Shown here: piece by piece, positions 51,733-58,273 of the stretch
How positions within the stretch are numbered: the first letter of the stretch is position 1
Layout of the letters: every line of letters starts with the position of its first letter
NCBI GenBank assembly: GCA_964603905.1
Contig: CAZRWH010000005.1
Location: 1 to 59,630, forward strand
Source: CAZRWH01 sp964603905
GTDB taxonomy: Bacteria; Patescibacteriota; Gracilibacteria; UBA1369; UBA12470
DNA length: 59,630 nt
Reading direction: 5' to 3'
The notes under the pieces: model-generated
Databases searched by the model: none
What the model saw: the letters and a program-made list of their open reading frames with translations, nothing else
What the model was told of the DNA's origin: nothing
Made by a program: the position numbers and the translations under genes

Positions 51733-52278
51733 ATGAAGAGTAATTTAAATCCAAATGGTGATCCTGATGTTGTTAGTTGGCGTGGACAGGTTGAAATTCC
51801 ATCTGATACTTCAGATGTTTTGGATGAGGTAATTCAAAGATTGGATGCTCTTGATATTGGAAGTCAGTTTAAATTACTTATGCTTGTTAAAAATAGGATT
51901 GATTTGAAGCTTTCAGATTTAGCAATAGATTTATTGGAAGAGGTTTCTCCTGGCTGTGCATTGAACCAAGCCCTTTTGCCTATGGTTTATTGTGAGTTAA
52001 AGCAAGATCATAATCCTTATTTTGAGATTTGTATAAATGGAGTTTTTGATTCAGAAGATTTTATGAGGGGGTTGACGTCAATGTCAGTAACAGATGCGGA
52101 TATGGCAATTCGTGATATTGATGGGAATTTCATTGCTAACAAAATTGAGAAAATTTCTCATGACAGATGCATTGTTAGGATTCATGTAGACAAAATAAGA
52201 GAGCTTGTTGTTGGAGCACAAGATATTGAGGCGATTGCTATGATTTTCGGGGGTAGAATGAAGGGTGTTTCTGCGTAG
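51733..52278 (+). CDS. Hypothetical protein
   Basis: A 181-residue soluble acidic protein with helical and mixed segments (TSDVLDEVIQRLDALDIGSQFKLLMLVKNRIDLKLSDLAIDLLEEV) and no recognised motif. It has a promoter 27 bp upstream and is separated from the next gene by 65 bp. Confidence 0.6.
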   Translation: MKSNLNPNGDPDVVSWRGQVEIPSDTSDVLDEVIQRLDALDIGSQFKLLMLVKNRIDLKLSDLAIDLLEEVSPGCALNQALLPMVYCELKQDHNPYFEICINGVFDSEDFMRGLTSMSVTDADMAIRDIDGNFIANKIEKISHDRCIVRIHVDKIRELVVGAQDIEAIAMIFGGRMKGVSA

Positions 52279-52343
52279 ATCTGATTTGACTTATTTGCCG
52301 GTTGGATGTTATAACCGTCACCTCGAATTTAAAAAAACAAATC

Positions 52344-52676
52344 ATGTCTGAAAGGAAAGGCCCTATAGTTTTGGAAGGTAAAGATGATCTTGGTGTGGCT
52401 TATCATCCAGATGGTACGATTATTGTTGAGGGACAGATTGAACGTAATGGTGTTCAGCGTGTTACTTTTCCGGTTTCTTGTAGTGTAAAAAGAGTTCTTG
52501 TCGCTGGAGTGAACCTTGATCCAGGAGATACTGTGAGTGGGCCTCCTAGGATTGAACTTGAAGGGCGTGGAGTAGATCATATGATTTTTGACCTAAACAA
52601 AAGGACACTCAAGGCACTTGGCGTTGTTGAGGTTTCAGAAGATATTGAACAGCCTTCTTCTCACTTGATTGTTTAG
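52344..52676 (+). CDS. Hypothetical beta-rich protein
   Basis: A 110-residue protein with regular strand-turn periodicity (VAYHPDGTIIVEGQIERNG, RVTFPVSCSVKRVLVAGVNLDPGDTVSGPPRIEL), which suggests a small beta domain. No family is recognised. I chose the ATG at 52344 over the upstream TTG because of the A-rich leader TTTAAAAAAACAAATC. It converges with mscS, separated by 3 bp. Confidence 0.58.
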   Translation: MSERKGPIVLEGKDDLGVAYHPDGTIIVEGQIERNGVQRVTFPVSCSVKRVLVAGVNLDPGDTVSGPPRIELEGRGVDHMIFDLNKRTLKALGVVEVSEDIEQPSSHLIV

Positions 52677-52679
52677 ATC

Positions 52680-53600
52680 CTATTTTTTGAGGTGAACCAT
52701 TTGAGTCGGATAAGCGATCTCGATTTTTGCTTTTGTGAACTCTTTTAGGATTCCTAGGTTGATTTGTTCGTTTATGTCCAAAAATTCTTTGAAGTCTGAT
52801 GTTTCGGCAAAATATACGATGTCGAATATTAGGCTGTAGTCTCCAAGTGTTTTTAGGAATACACGGTCAAATTTTGCGTTCTCGGTTGATTCGATTGTGG
52901 ACTGGATAATTTGCTTTGCTTTCTCGATCTTGGCTGGTTGTGTTTTGTAGCTTATTCCTAGTTTGAATTGATTTCTGCGGCTTTTTAGCTTGCCGAAGTT
53001 CTGTATGTTCGAGCTTACTAGGGTGGCGTTTGGGATTACCAATTCTTCTCCCTGGATACTTGTTAGTCTGGTTGTTTTGATTCCGACTGACTTAACTGTT
53101 CCTTCGTTTGTTCCTACTACGATGTAGTCTCCTGGTTTGAAAGTTTTGTCGAAGTAGATCGATAGCGAACTGAAGATGTCTCCAAGGATGTTTTGTAGNN
53201 NNNNNNNNNNNNNNNNNNNNNNNNNNNNNNNNNNNNNNNNNNNNNNNNNNNNNNNNNNNNNNNNNNNNNNNNNNNNNNNNNNNNNNNNNNNNNNNNNNAT
53301 GATGACTGCGTATTTAGCGCAGTTGTCTACTATCTCTGGAGTTGTTAGTAGGGCAGGTAGTGTTAGTAGTAAGATTATCAGGAATGTTGGCCATTTGATT
53401 TGCCGTAAAACTCCTATTCCAATGTCATCTAGATCGTTTGTTGTTTTCTCGGCGATTTTGGCCATTTTTCGTATTGCGAAAGTGACAACGATTGAGAAGA
53501 CCAGATATATGCCTAGTGTTATAGCGATCGCAACTAAGTATTGTTGCACAGTGTTTTGGAAGAAAGAGAGCTCCAAGAAGTCTTGTATTGTGATGTCCAT
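52680..53600 (-). CDS. MscS-family mechanosensitive channel, interrupted by gap
   Basis: About 306 residues. Two to three N-terminal TM helices (YLVAIAITLGIYLVFSIVVTFAI; WPTFLIILLLTLPALL) precede the gap. After it come the beta domain signatures GDIFSSLSIYFDKTFKPGDYIVVGTNEGTVKSVGIKTTRL and IPNATLVSSNIQNF. The channel opens under membrane tension to release solutes. The pore-lining TM3 is mostly within the 100-N gap (53199-53298), so its sequence cannot be read. The leader TAACCAAAAACAAAAATG is identical to that of RuBisCO. Confidence 0.92.
   Translation of the reverse strand: MDITIQDFLELSFFQNTVQQYLVAIAITLGIYLVFSIVVTFAIRKMAKIAEKTTNDLDDIGIGVLRQIKWPTFLIILLLTLPALLTTPEIVDNCAKYAVIXXXXXXXXXXXXXXXXXXXXXXXXXXXXXXXXXXLQNILGDIFSSLSIYFDKTFKPGDYIVVGTNEGTVKSVGIKTTRLTSIQGEELVIPNATLVSSNIQNFGKLKSRRNQFKLGISYKTQPAKIEKAKQIIQSTIESTENAKFDRVFLKTLGDYSLIFDIVYFAETSDFKEFLDINEQINLGILKEFTKAKIEIAYPTQMVHLKK
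53199..53298. other. Assembly gap, 100 N, inside mscS
   Basis: The flanks are not duplicated. The frame is open on both sides, and the missing part includes the expected pore helix. Confidence 0.9.
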
Positions 53601-53646
53601 TTTTGTTTTTGGTTATTTTGCTGGTTAACTTTAACACACAAAGTTG

Positions 53647-53693
53647 TTGACTTTAATCTTTAATTGCGTACTATATCAATGCTTATTGATATA
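53647..53693 (+). promoter_or_regulatory. Promoter with overlapping ArsR-type operator
   Basis: TTGACT (53647-53652), 16-bp spacer, TACTAT (53669-53674). A perfect inverted repeat TATATCAAT-GCTT-ATTGATATA at 53672-53693 overlaps the -10 and sits 8 bp before the arsR-family start. The ATCAA/TTGAT arms match typical ArsR/SmtB operators, so the regulator probably represses itself and the permease. Confidence 0.88.
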
Positions 53694-53701
53694 GCCACGT
53701 T

Positions 53702-53983
53702 ATGACCTACGAAGACTTAATTACAAAATTCAAGGCGCTTTCGGACCCAAATAGACTCAAGATTGTTCAGTTGCTTTCTGAGGAATGTAAGTGTGTTTGC
53801 AAGATAGAGGAGTCGCTTGGGTTGAGTCAGAATCTTGTTTCACATCACCTTAAGGTTTTGAAAAACGCTGGTTTGGTTGAGGTTTGTAAATGTGGGAATT
53901 GGAGGAACTATTCTCTTAAAAAAGAGGTGATTGAACAGGTCAAAAATCAACTAGAAAATTTCTTAATTACTCAAAATGTTTGA
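53702..53983 (+). CDS. ArsR/SmtB-family metalloregulator
   Basis: A 93-residue winged-helix repressor. FKALSDPNRLKIVQLL is the family start. Metal-site cysteines Cys29, Cys31 and Cys33 (ECKCVCKI) replace the classic ELCVCDL, with extra Cys62 and Cys64 in VCKCGN. The recognition helix is SQNLVSHHLKVLKNAGLV. Binding of As(III)/Sb(III) or a soft metal to the Cys set would release DNA. It overlaps the permease gene by 8 bp and is preceded by a palindromic operator. Confidence 0.95.
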   Translation: MTYEDLITKFKALSDPNRLKIVQLLSEECKCVCKIEESLGLSQNLVSHHLKVLKNAGLVEVCKCGNWRNYSLKKEVIEQVKNQLENFLITQNV

Positions 53984-54917
53984 ATATATAGCTGAGTTAG
54001 TTGTTTACAACTGGCTTTCTTTGGGAGCGGAATATAATTTGGCGACTGCGCTGTATTTTTTCGTATATAGTTTGTCGAAGATTATGGTGATGGTATTTGT
54101 GGTTGTCTCTGTCATTGCTTTTGTTAGGAGTTATCTTGGAGCGGACAGGCTTAGGAGTATTGTTTTGAAGGCTAAGTTTGGGCTTGGTCATCTTCTTGCT
54201 GCGATGTTTGGCGCGATTTCGCCGTTTTGTTCGTGTTCTTCTATCCCGTTGTTTCTTGGATTTGTGAAGGCTCGTATTCCTGCTGGAGTGGCTTTTTCTT
54301 TTCTTATTACGTCGCCTCTTGTTAACGAGGTTGCCTTTGTGATTATGGGTGAGTTTTTTGGATGGAAAATTGCATCTTTGTATGCGCTTGCAGGCATTTC
54401 ATTAGGTATTGTCGGAGGGTTGATAATTGGGGCGATGGGTATGGAAAAGGAATTTAAATTGAACTCTGATGTTAGTAGCGCAAAGAAAGAGGTTGTTTTT
54501 AATAGCTTTAACGATCGGATTAAATATGCGCTTATGGATGGATTTAAGACTTTGGAAAAACTTGCCGCTTTCTTGGTGGTAGGTGTCGGTATTGGTGCCG
54601 CTATTCATGGTTATGTGCCACAAGAGTTTTTTGTTGAGATGGTTGGTGGTTTAGGTGTTTGGTCGGTGCCGTTGGCGGTGGTTTTGGGTGTGCCTATTTA
54701 TGCTGGTTGTAGCATGATTGCTCCTGTTATTTTCTCGATTACGGCTAATGGCGTGCCTTTGGGGACTGCGCTAGCTTTTATGATGTCGATTGCTGGATTG
54801 TCTGCGCCTGAGGCTGTTATTTTGAAGAAGGTTATGAGTGCTAAATTGCTCGCGATTTTCTTCGGTGTTGTTGCTGTTGGAATTGTTATTGTGGGGTATT
54901 TGTTTAACTTGGTTTAG
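53976..54917 (+). CDS. Permease of the ArsP/DUF318 family
   Basis: A 313-residue polytopic membrane protein (about eight TM helices) with the family hallmark FCSCSSIPLFLG (Cys85, Cys87) and a second conserved region near PIYAGCSMIAPV. ArsP relatives export organoarsenicals; others are poorly characterised. Coupling to an ArsR-type regulator supports soft-metal or metalloid efflux. The TAG stop is the first part of a heptamer array. Confidence 0.9.
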   Translation: MFEYIAELVVYNWLSLGAEYNLATALYFFVYSLSKIMVMVFVVVSVIAFVRSYLGADRLRSIVLKAKFGLGHLLAAMFGAISPFCSCSSIPLFLGFVKARIPAGVAFSFLITSPLVNEVAFVIMGEFFGWKIASLYALAGISLGIVGGLIIGAMGMEKEFKLNSDVSSAKKEVVFNSFNDRIKYALMDGFKTLEKLAAFLVVGVGIGAAIHGYVPQEFFVEMVGGLGVWSVPLAVVLGVPIYAGCSMIAPVIFSITANGVPLGTALAFMMSIAGLSAPEAVILKKVMSAKLLAIFFGVVAVGIVIVGYLFNLV

Positions 54918-54964
54918 TCGCAAGTCGAAAGGTGCAAGTTTACGGGGTTTTGCTGGTGCAAAAC
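54915..54964. repeat. Heptameric array plus GTTTTGC hairpin
   Basis: Units TAGTCGC and AAGTCGA (54915-54938) include the stop of the permease. Hairpin GTTTTGC-TGGT-GCAAAAC follows at 54947-54964, nearly the same as hairpin 1 of module B. Confidence 0.85.
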
Positions 54965-54977
54965 TTATTGCTGTCCT

Positions 54978-55010
54978 AAACTACAACTACCACTACAACA
55001 ACTACTACCT
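54978..55010. repeat. ACTACA tandem array
   Basis: Six-bp ACTACA/ACTACC units end at the base before the lgt ATG at 55011. Confidence 0.85.
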
Positions 55011-55778
55011 ATGCCTATGTTCAATCACAATATAAATCCGACTCTTCTTGATTTAGGGCCTCTGGAGATTCGTTATTACGGTCTGCTTTTTGCTGTTGGA
55101 GTTGTTGCTTATTACTTGATTACTGCGTGGATTTTTAAGAGGGAAAAGTTTCCTGTGAAGGACTTTGATGATTTGGTTTTGTATCTTTTTGTGGGGCTTA
55201 TTTTGGGGGCGCGTTTTGGGCATATTGTCTTCTATAACCTTGATTATTATCTGGCTAATCCAGCTGATGTTGTTAAGGTTTGGGAAGGGGGACTTTCGAG
55301 TCATGGGGCTGCGGTTGGTCTTTTTGCGATGTATTTGATTTTTTGTTGGGTTAAGAAGGTTCCTTTTGCGAAATATATGAATGCAATTGTTATTGGAATG
55401 CCGCTTGTTGCTGGTTTTGTTCGTGTTGGAAATTTCTTTAATTCTGAAATTGTTGGTCGCCCTACAGATCTGTCTTTTGGAGTTGTTTTTGAAAGGCTTG
55501 GAGAGGACTTTGCTAGGCATCCATCCCAGATTTATGAAGCGCTTTTGGCGTGGGCAATTTTTGGTGTGATGATGTTTTTGTATCTTAAGAAGAAAAAGGT
55601 TAATTATCTAATGATTTTTGTGGTTTCGTATTTCGTTACGAGGTTCCTGGTTGAGTTCGTGAAGGAGTATCCGCTTCTTGAGCCTATTGGACTTACGATG
55701 GGGCAATATTTGTCGATTGGTGCGATCTTGGTTGCTTTGATTTCTTCTTTAATTTTTAAAAAATGTCGAAAAAATTAG
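55011..55778 (+). CDS. lgt: Prolipoprotein diacylglyceryl transferase
   Basis: A 255-residue polytopic inner-membrane enzyme that adds diacylglycerol to the lipobox Cys of prolipoproteins. Signatures: IRYYGLLFAVGV, GGLSSHGAAVG and the Lgt motif RVGNFFNSEIVGRPT. The next gene, a lipoprotein, overlaps by 16 bp. The start directly abuts an array with no Shine-Dalgarno site. Confidence 0.95.
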   Translation: MPMFNHNINPTLLDLGPLEIRYYGLLFAVGVVAYYLITAWIFKREKFPVKDFDDLVLYLFVGLILGARFGHIVFYNLDYYLANPADVVKVWEGGLSSHGAAVGLFAMYLIFCWVKKVPFAKYMNAIVIGMPLVAGFVRVGNFFNSEIVGRPTDLSFGVVFERLGEDFARHPSQIYEALLAWAIFGVMMFLYLKKKKVNYLMIFVVSYFVTRFLVEFVKEYPLLEPIGLTMGQYLSIGAILVALISSLIFKKCRKN

Positions 55779-56596
55779 TTTGTTTGTTGGCACTGTTTTC
55801 AATCCTGCTTTTGGGATGTGGAGAGGTTGCCCAAGAGGAAGTTGTTTTCGAAGAAGTGAATGATTCGAAAGACGCTTTTATTGTTGTGCATATGGAGCCT
55901 GGAGGTCAGCCGGACAAAGATGATTACGTTATTGAGCATTGGCCAAGTTTGGTAGATCTTGTTGCTGAGGCGGATTCGCATGATGCGCACCTGACTTTGC
56001 TTTTTAATCCGCAATGGGCTTCGTATATCGTTGAAGATGATGCTCGGCTTGAGCTTGTTCGTTCATGGGAAGAAAATGGGCATGAGCTCGGATTGCATCA
56101 CCATGGTCCTCATATGAAGAATTGGAACGGTTATACGAACCAGAATGTTTATCAAAATCACCCTGATTATGTTGGTAATGTTCTGGATATGATGAAAATT
56201 GTTAATCAACTTCCTGCTTCAGGGCAGGTTATGACGGCTTGTATCGGAGGAGGAGAGGATGAGGACGTTGATTGGCCAAAAGGGGTGAAGCACGAGACAA
56301 ATGGTGCGTCTTTGGAGGACTTGATTTCTACTCCTGAGGTTGTTGATAACGATGGTCAGTTTGTTTTGAAGCTAACTCATCATCTTTTTAATCCATCCTC
56401 AATAAATGGGTCTTCGTTTGAAGATCTGATTGAAGCTACTTCTGGAATGCAGGCTGAAGAAGTAATGGGAATAGTCTTTCATGCGAATAACTATACTCAA
56501 GATGCTGATACTTATGATCTGCTCTTCGATGTTTTACAGCAGGAGGGGGTCGACGTTATTACTGTGTCTGAGATTCTTCTTCCTCAAGGTCTCTAA
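55763..56596 (+). CDS. Lipoprotein, possible polysaccharide deacetylase-like fold
   Basis: A 277-residue protein with a clear lipobox LLLGC (Cys19) after a basic-hydrophobic signal. The mature part has an acidic strand near IVVHMEPGG and the segment GHELGLHHHGPH, whose His pattern resembles the HxxxH zinc motif of NodB/CE4 deacetylases; the first NodB Asp is not obvious. It overlaps lgt by 16 bp. A cell-envelope carbohydrate-modifying role is plausible but not established. Confidence 0.72.
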   Translation: MSKKLVCLLALFSILLLGCGEVAQEEVVFEEVNDSKDAFIVVHMEPGGQPDKDDYVIEHWPSLVDLVAEADSHDAHLTLLFNPQWASYIVEDDARLELVRSWEENGHELGLHHHGPHMKNWNGYTNQNVYQNHPDYVGNVLDMMKIVNQLPASGQVMTACIGGGEDEDVDWPKGVKHETNGASLEDLISTPEVVDNDGQFVLKLTHHLFNPSSINGSSFEDLIEATSGMQAEEVMGIVFHANNYTQDADTYDLLFDVLQQEGVDVITVSEILLPQGL

Positions 56597-56723
56597 GAAT
56601 AGAATCTATCCCTTGTGGACATCGAGTGTCGCTAGGATCTAGTTCTGCTTCTTGATATCTCAATCTTGGGTGAAGTTCAGATTCATCCCAGTCTAGTGTT
56701 TCGTTGTTTGGTTGTTCGCACAT
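56559..56723 (-). CDS. Small acidic protein, 54 residues, with consensus promoter
   Basis: A 54-residue, strongly acidic protein (DWDESELHPRLRYQEAELDPSD, then RDLEEEESQ). The frame extends further upstream, but the ATG at 56723 follows a perfect promoter by about 25 bp and an A-rich leader. It overlaps the convergent lipoprotein gene by 38 bp. Two cysteines (Cys2, Cys36) are present. No family is recognised. Confidence 0.68.
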   Translation of the reverse strand: MCEQPNNETLDWDESELHPRLRYQEAELDPSDTRCPQGIDSILRDLEEEESQTQ

Positions 56724-56748
56724 AATTTTTTTGATTAAAGAAGGCGGT

Positions 56749-56776
56749 ATTATACATCCTTGAGTGGTTTTGTCAA
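56749..56776 (-). promoter_or_regulatory. Consensus sigma-70 promoter
   Basis: Minus strand TTGACA (56771-56776), 16-bp spacer, TATAAT (56749-56754). Both hexamers are perfect, the strongest promoter seen in the window, and it drives only the 54-residue gene. Confidence 0.88.
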
Positions 56777-56793
56777 CCCTCTTGTATTTCTTC

Positions 56794-57684
56794 CTAATGA
56801 AGATGTTCTTCATCATCATGGTGATGATCATGGTCGTCTTCTGCTTCATGATGTTCATCTTCGTGTTCATCCTCATGACCTGCATCTTCATGGTGATGTT
56901 CTTCTATGTGATTGTGGTCTTCTCCATGTGTATGTGCATGGTTGCTTGCAAGCCCGAACATAAGTCCAATTCCTAGTATGATTACTAGCAATTGAGCAAT
57001 TGATTTCTTGATATTAACTTCTTTGTGAAGTTCTGGCATTAGATCAGCACTTGCAATGTAGATGAATCCACCTGCTGTGATTGGAATGATGATCTCTGTG
57101 AAGTGTGCAATATGTACACCTATCAAAAGAGTTGCTACCGCTCCTGCTATTGCAAAAAGCGCTGATACAAAGTTGAAAAACAGGGCTTTTTTAGGTTTGT
57201 AACCGGCATAAAGAAGAATTCCAAAATCTCCGATTTCTTGAGGTATCTCGTGAAGGATAACAGCGATTGTAGTTGTAATACCAAGCGGGATGCTCGCCAT
57301 GAAACTTCCTGCTATAACAGCTCCATCTATGAAGTTGTGAACTGCGTCTCCAATCAAGTTCATTGCTCCTAAATGATGAGGGTGATCGTCGCAAGAGACA
57401 TTATGGCAGTGACGCCAGTGCACAATTTTTTCAAGGATAAAGAATACAACTATTCCGATTAGGACATAAAGAGTTACTTGCATAACATCTCCTCCCTCGT
57501 GAATTGCTTCTGGGATTAGATGTAGCAATGCTCCTCCAAGTAGTGCTCCTGCTGAGAAGGCAACTAGGAAAAGTAGTATTTTTTGTAAAAAGTCTTTTTT
57601 GAAAAGAAGTGCGATGATTCCGATTAAAGATATCACGCTCACAAGCAGAACACTGCCTAACGTGTAAATCCAAGCTTGTTCCAT
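56794..57684 (-). CDS. ZIP-family metal transporter with His-rich C-terminal tail
   Basis: A 296-residue transporter with about eight TM helices. The metal-site helices show HNFIDGAVIAGSF and HEIPQEIGDFGIL, the ZIP core. A Cys/His-rich loop (HWRHCHNVSCDDHPHH) precedes them. Residues about 250-296 form a tail made almost wholly of His, Asp and Glu. Usual ZIPs carry such a cluster in the TM3-TM4 loop; a 45-residue C-terminal version is unusual and may sequester or sense Zn/Mn/Fe. The leader AGCCAAAACAAAACATG is of the A/C-rich type. Confidence 0.93.
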   Translation of the reverse strand: MEQAWIYTLGSVLLVSVISLIGIIALLFKKDFLQKILLFLVAFSAGALLGGALLHLIPEAIHEGGDVMQVTLYVLIGIVVFFILEKIVHWRHCHNVSCDDHPHHLGAMNLIGDAVHNFIDGAVIAGSFMASIPLGITTTIAVILHEIPQEIGDFGILLYAGYKPKKALFFNFVSALFAIAGAVATLLIGVHIAHFTEIIIPITAGGFIYIASADLMPELHKEVNIKKSIAQLLVIILGIGLMFGLASNHAHTHGEDHNHIEEHHHEDAGHEDEHEDEHHEAEDDHDHHHDDEEHLH

Positions 57685-57753
57685 GTTTTGTTTTGGCTAA
57701 ATGGCTTTGGCATAATTGCAAATCTTAAGAAATGCATCTATATTTATACTACT

Positions 57754-58206
57754 ATGGTTAATACAAAACAAATTCAGGGAGCGAGACGTATTGTGACAGA
57801 GTTACTTCACTGGCCTAGTGTTGCTATCCTGTTTGGTACAGGGATATTGTTTAGTGGGCTCATCTTGGTTGAGTTTTATGATGTTGTGGTCTCTGTTTTT
57901 GATGGGAGTGGGGATCTGATGTCTGTGCTTGAGCGGGTGTTTTTGCTTCTTCTTTATGTTGAGGTTGTTGCGTCTATCAAGATCTATTTTGCGGAGAATT
58001 TCCACTTTCCACTTAGGTTCTTTTTGTATATCGGTATTACCCATATGATCCGTTATATTATCATCAGTCATGAGAGTGGAATGGAGGTTTTGTTGCTGAC
58101 TTTGGCGCTTTTGGTTTTGGTTGTTTCGTTGAGTGTTTTGGAGATTAAGTCTCATTATCTGTATCGCAAGTTTAAGGCGGACGATAGCTCTCGATTGGAG
58201 TTGTAG
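57754..58206 (+). CDS. PsiE-like membrane protein
   Basis: A 150-residue protein with four hydrophobic segments (WPSVAILFGTGILFSGLILVEFY, FLLLLYVEVVASIKIYF, FFLYIGITHMIRYIII, LLLTLALLVLVVSLSVL). The sequence resembles PsiE/DUF2127-type phosphate-starvation proteins, whose biochemical role is unknown. The ATG at 57754 is preferred to an upstream ORF start at 57676. It is divergent from the ZIP gene. Confidence 0.72.
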   Translation: MVNTKQIQGARRIVTELLHWPSVAILFGTGILFSGLILVEFYDVVVSVFDGSGDLMSVLERVFLLLLYVEVVASIKIYFAENFHFPLRFFLYIGITHMIRYIIISHESGMEVLLLTLALLVLVVSLSVLEIKSHYLYRKFKADDSSRLEL

Positions 58207-58215
58207 GTCGAAGGG

Positions 58216-58244
58216 TTGACAGGAGGCGGTATTGCGTTTAAAAT
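58216..58244 (+). promoter_or_regulatory. Sigma-70-like promoter
   Basis: TTGACA (58216-58221), 17-bp spacer, TAAAAT (58239-58244), 30 bp before the methyltransferase-like gene. Confidence 0.82.
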
Positions 58245-58273
58245 CGCAATCTTGTTTTGTTAAATCTATTTTC

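Noticed and set aside
11683..53530. HIP1-like GCGATCGC octamers (near 11683, 14528, 53523)
   Set aside because: Only three copies in about 60 kb. Although slightly above a naive expectation of one, this is far below the density in cyanobacteria and is not informative.
61..55010. Tandem arrays as CRISPR
   Set aside because: The units are 6-8 bp with no spacers, the arrays are short, and no cas genes are present.
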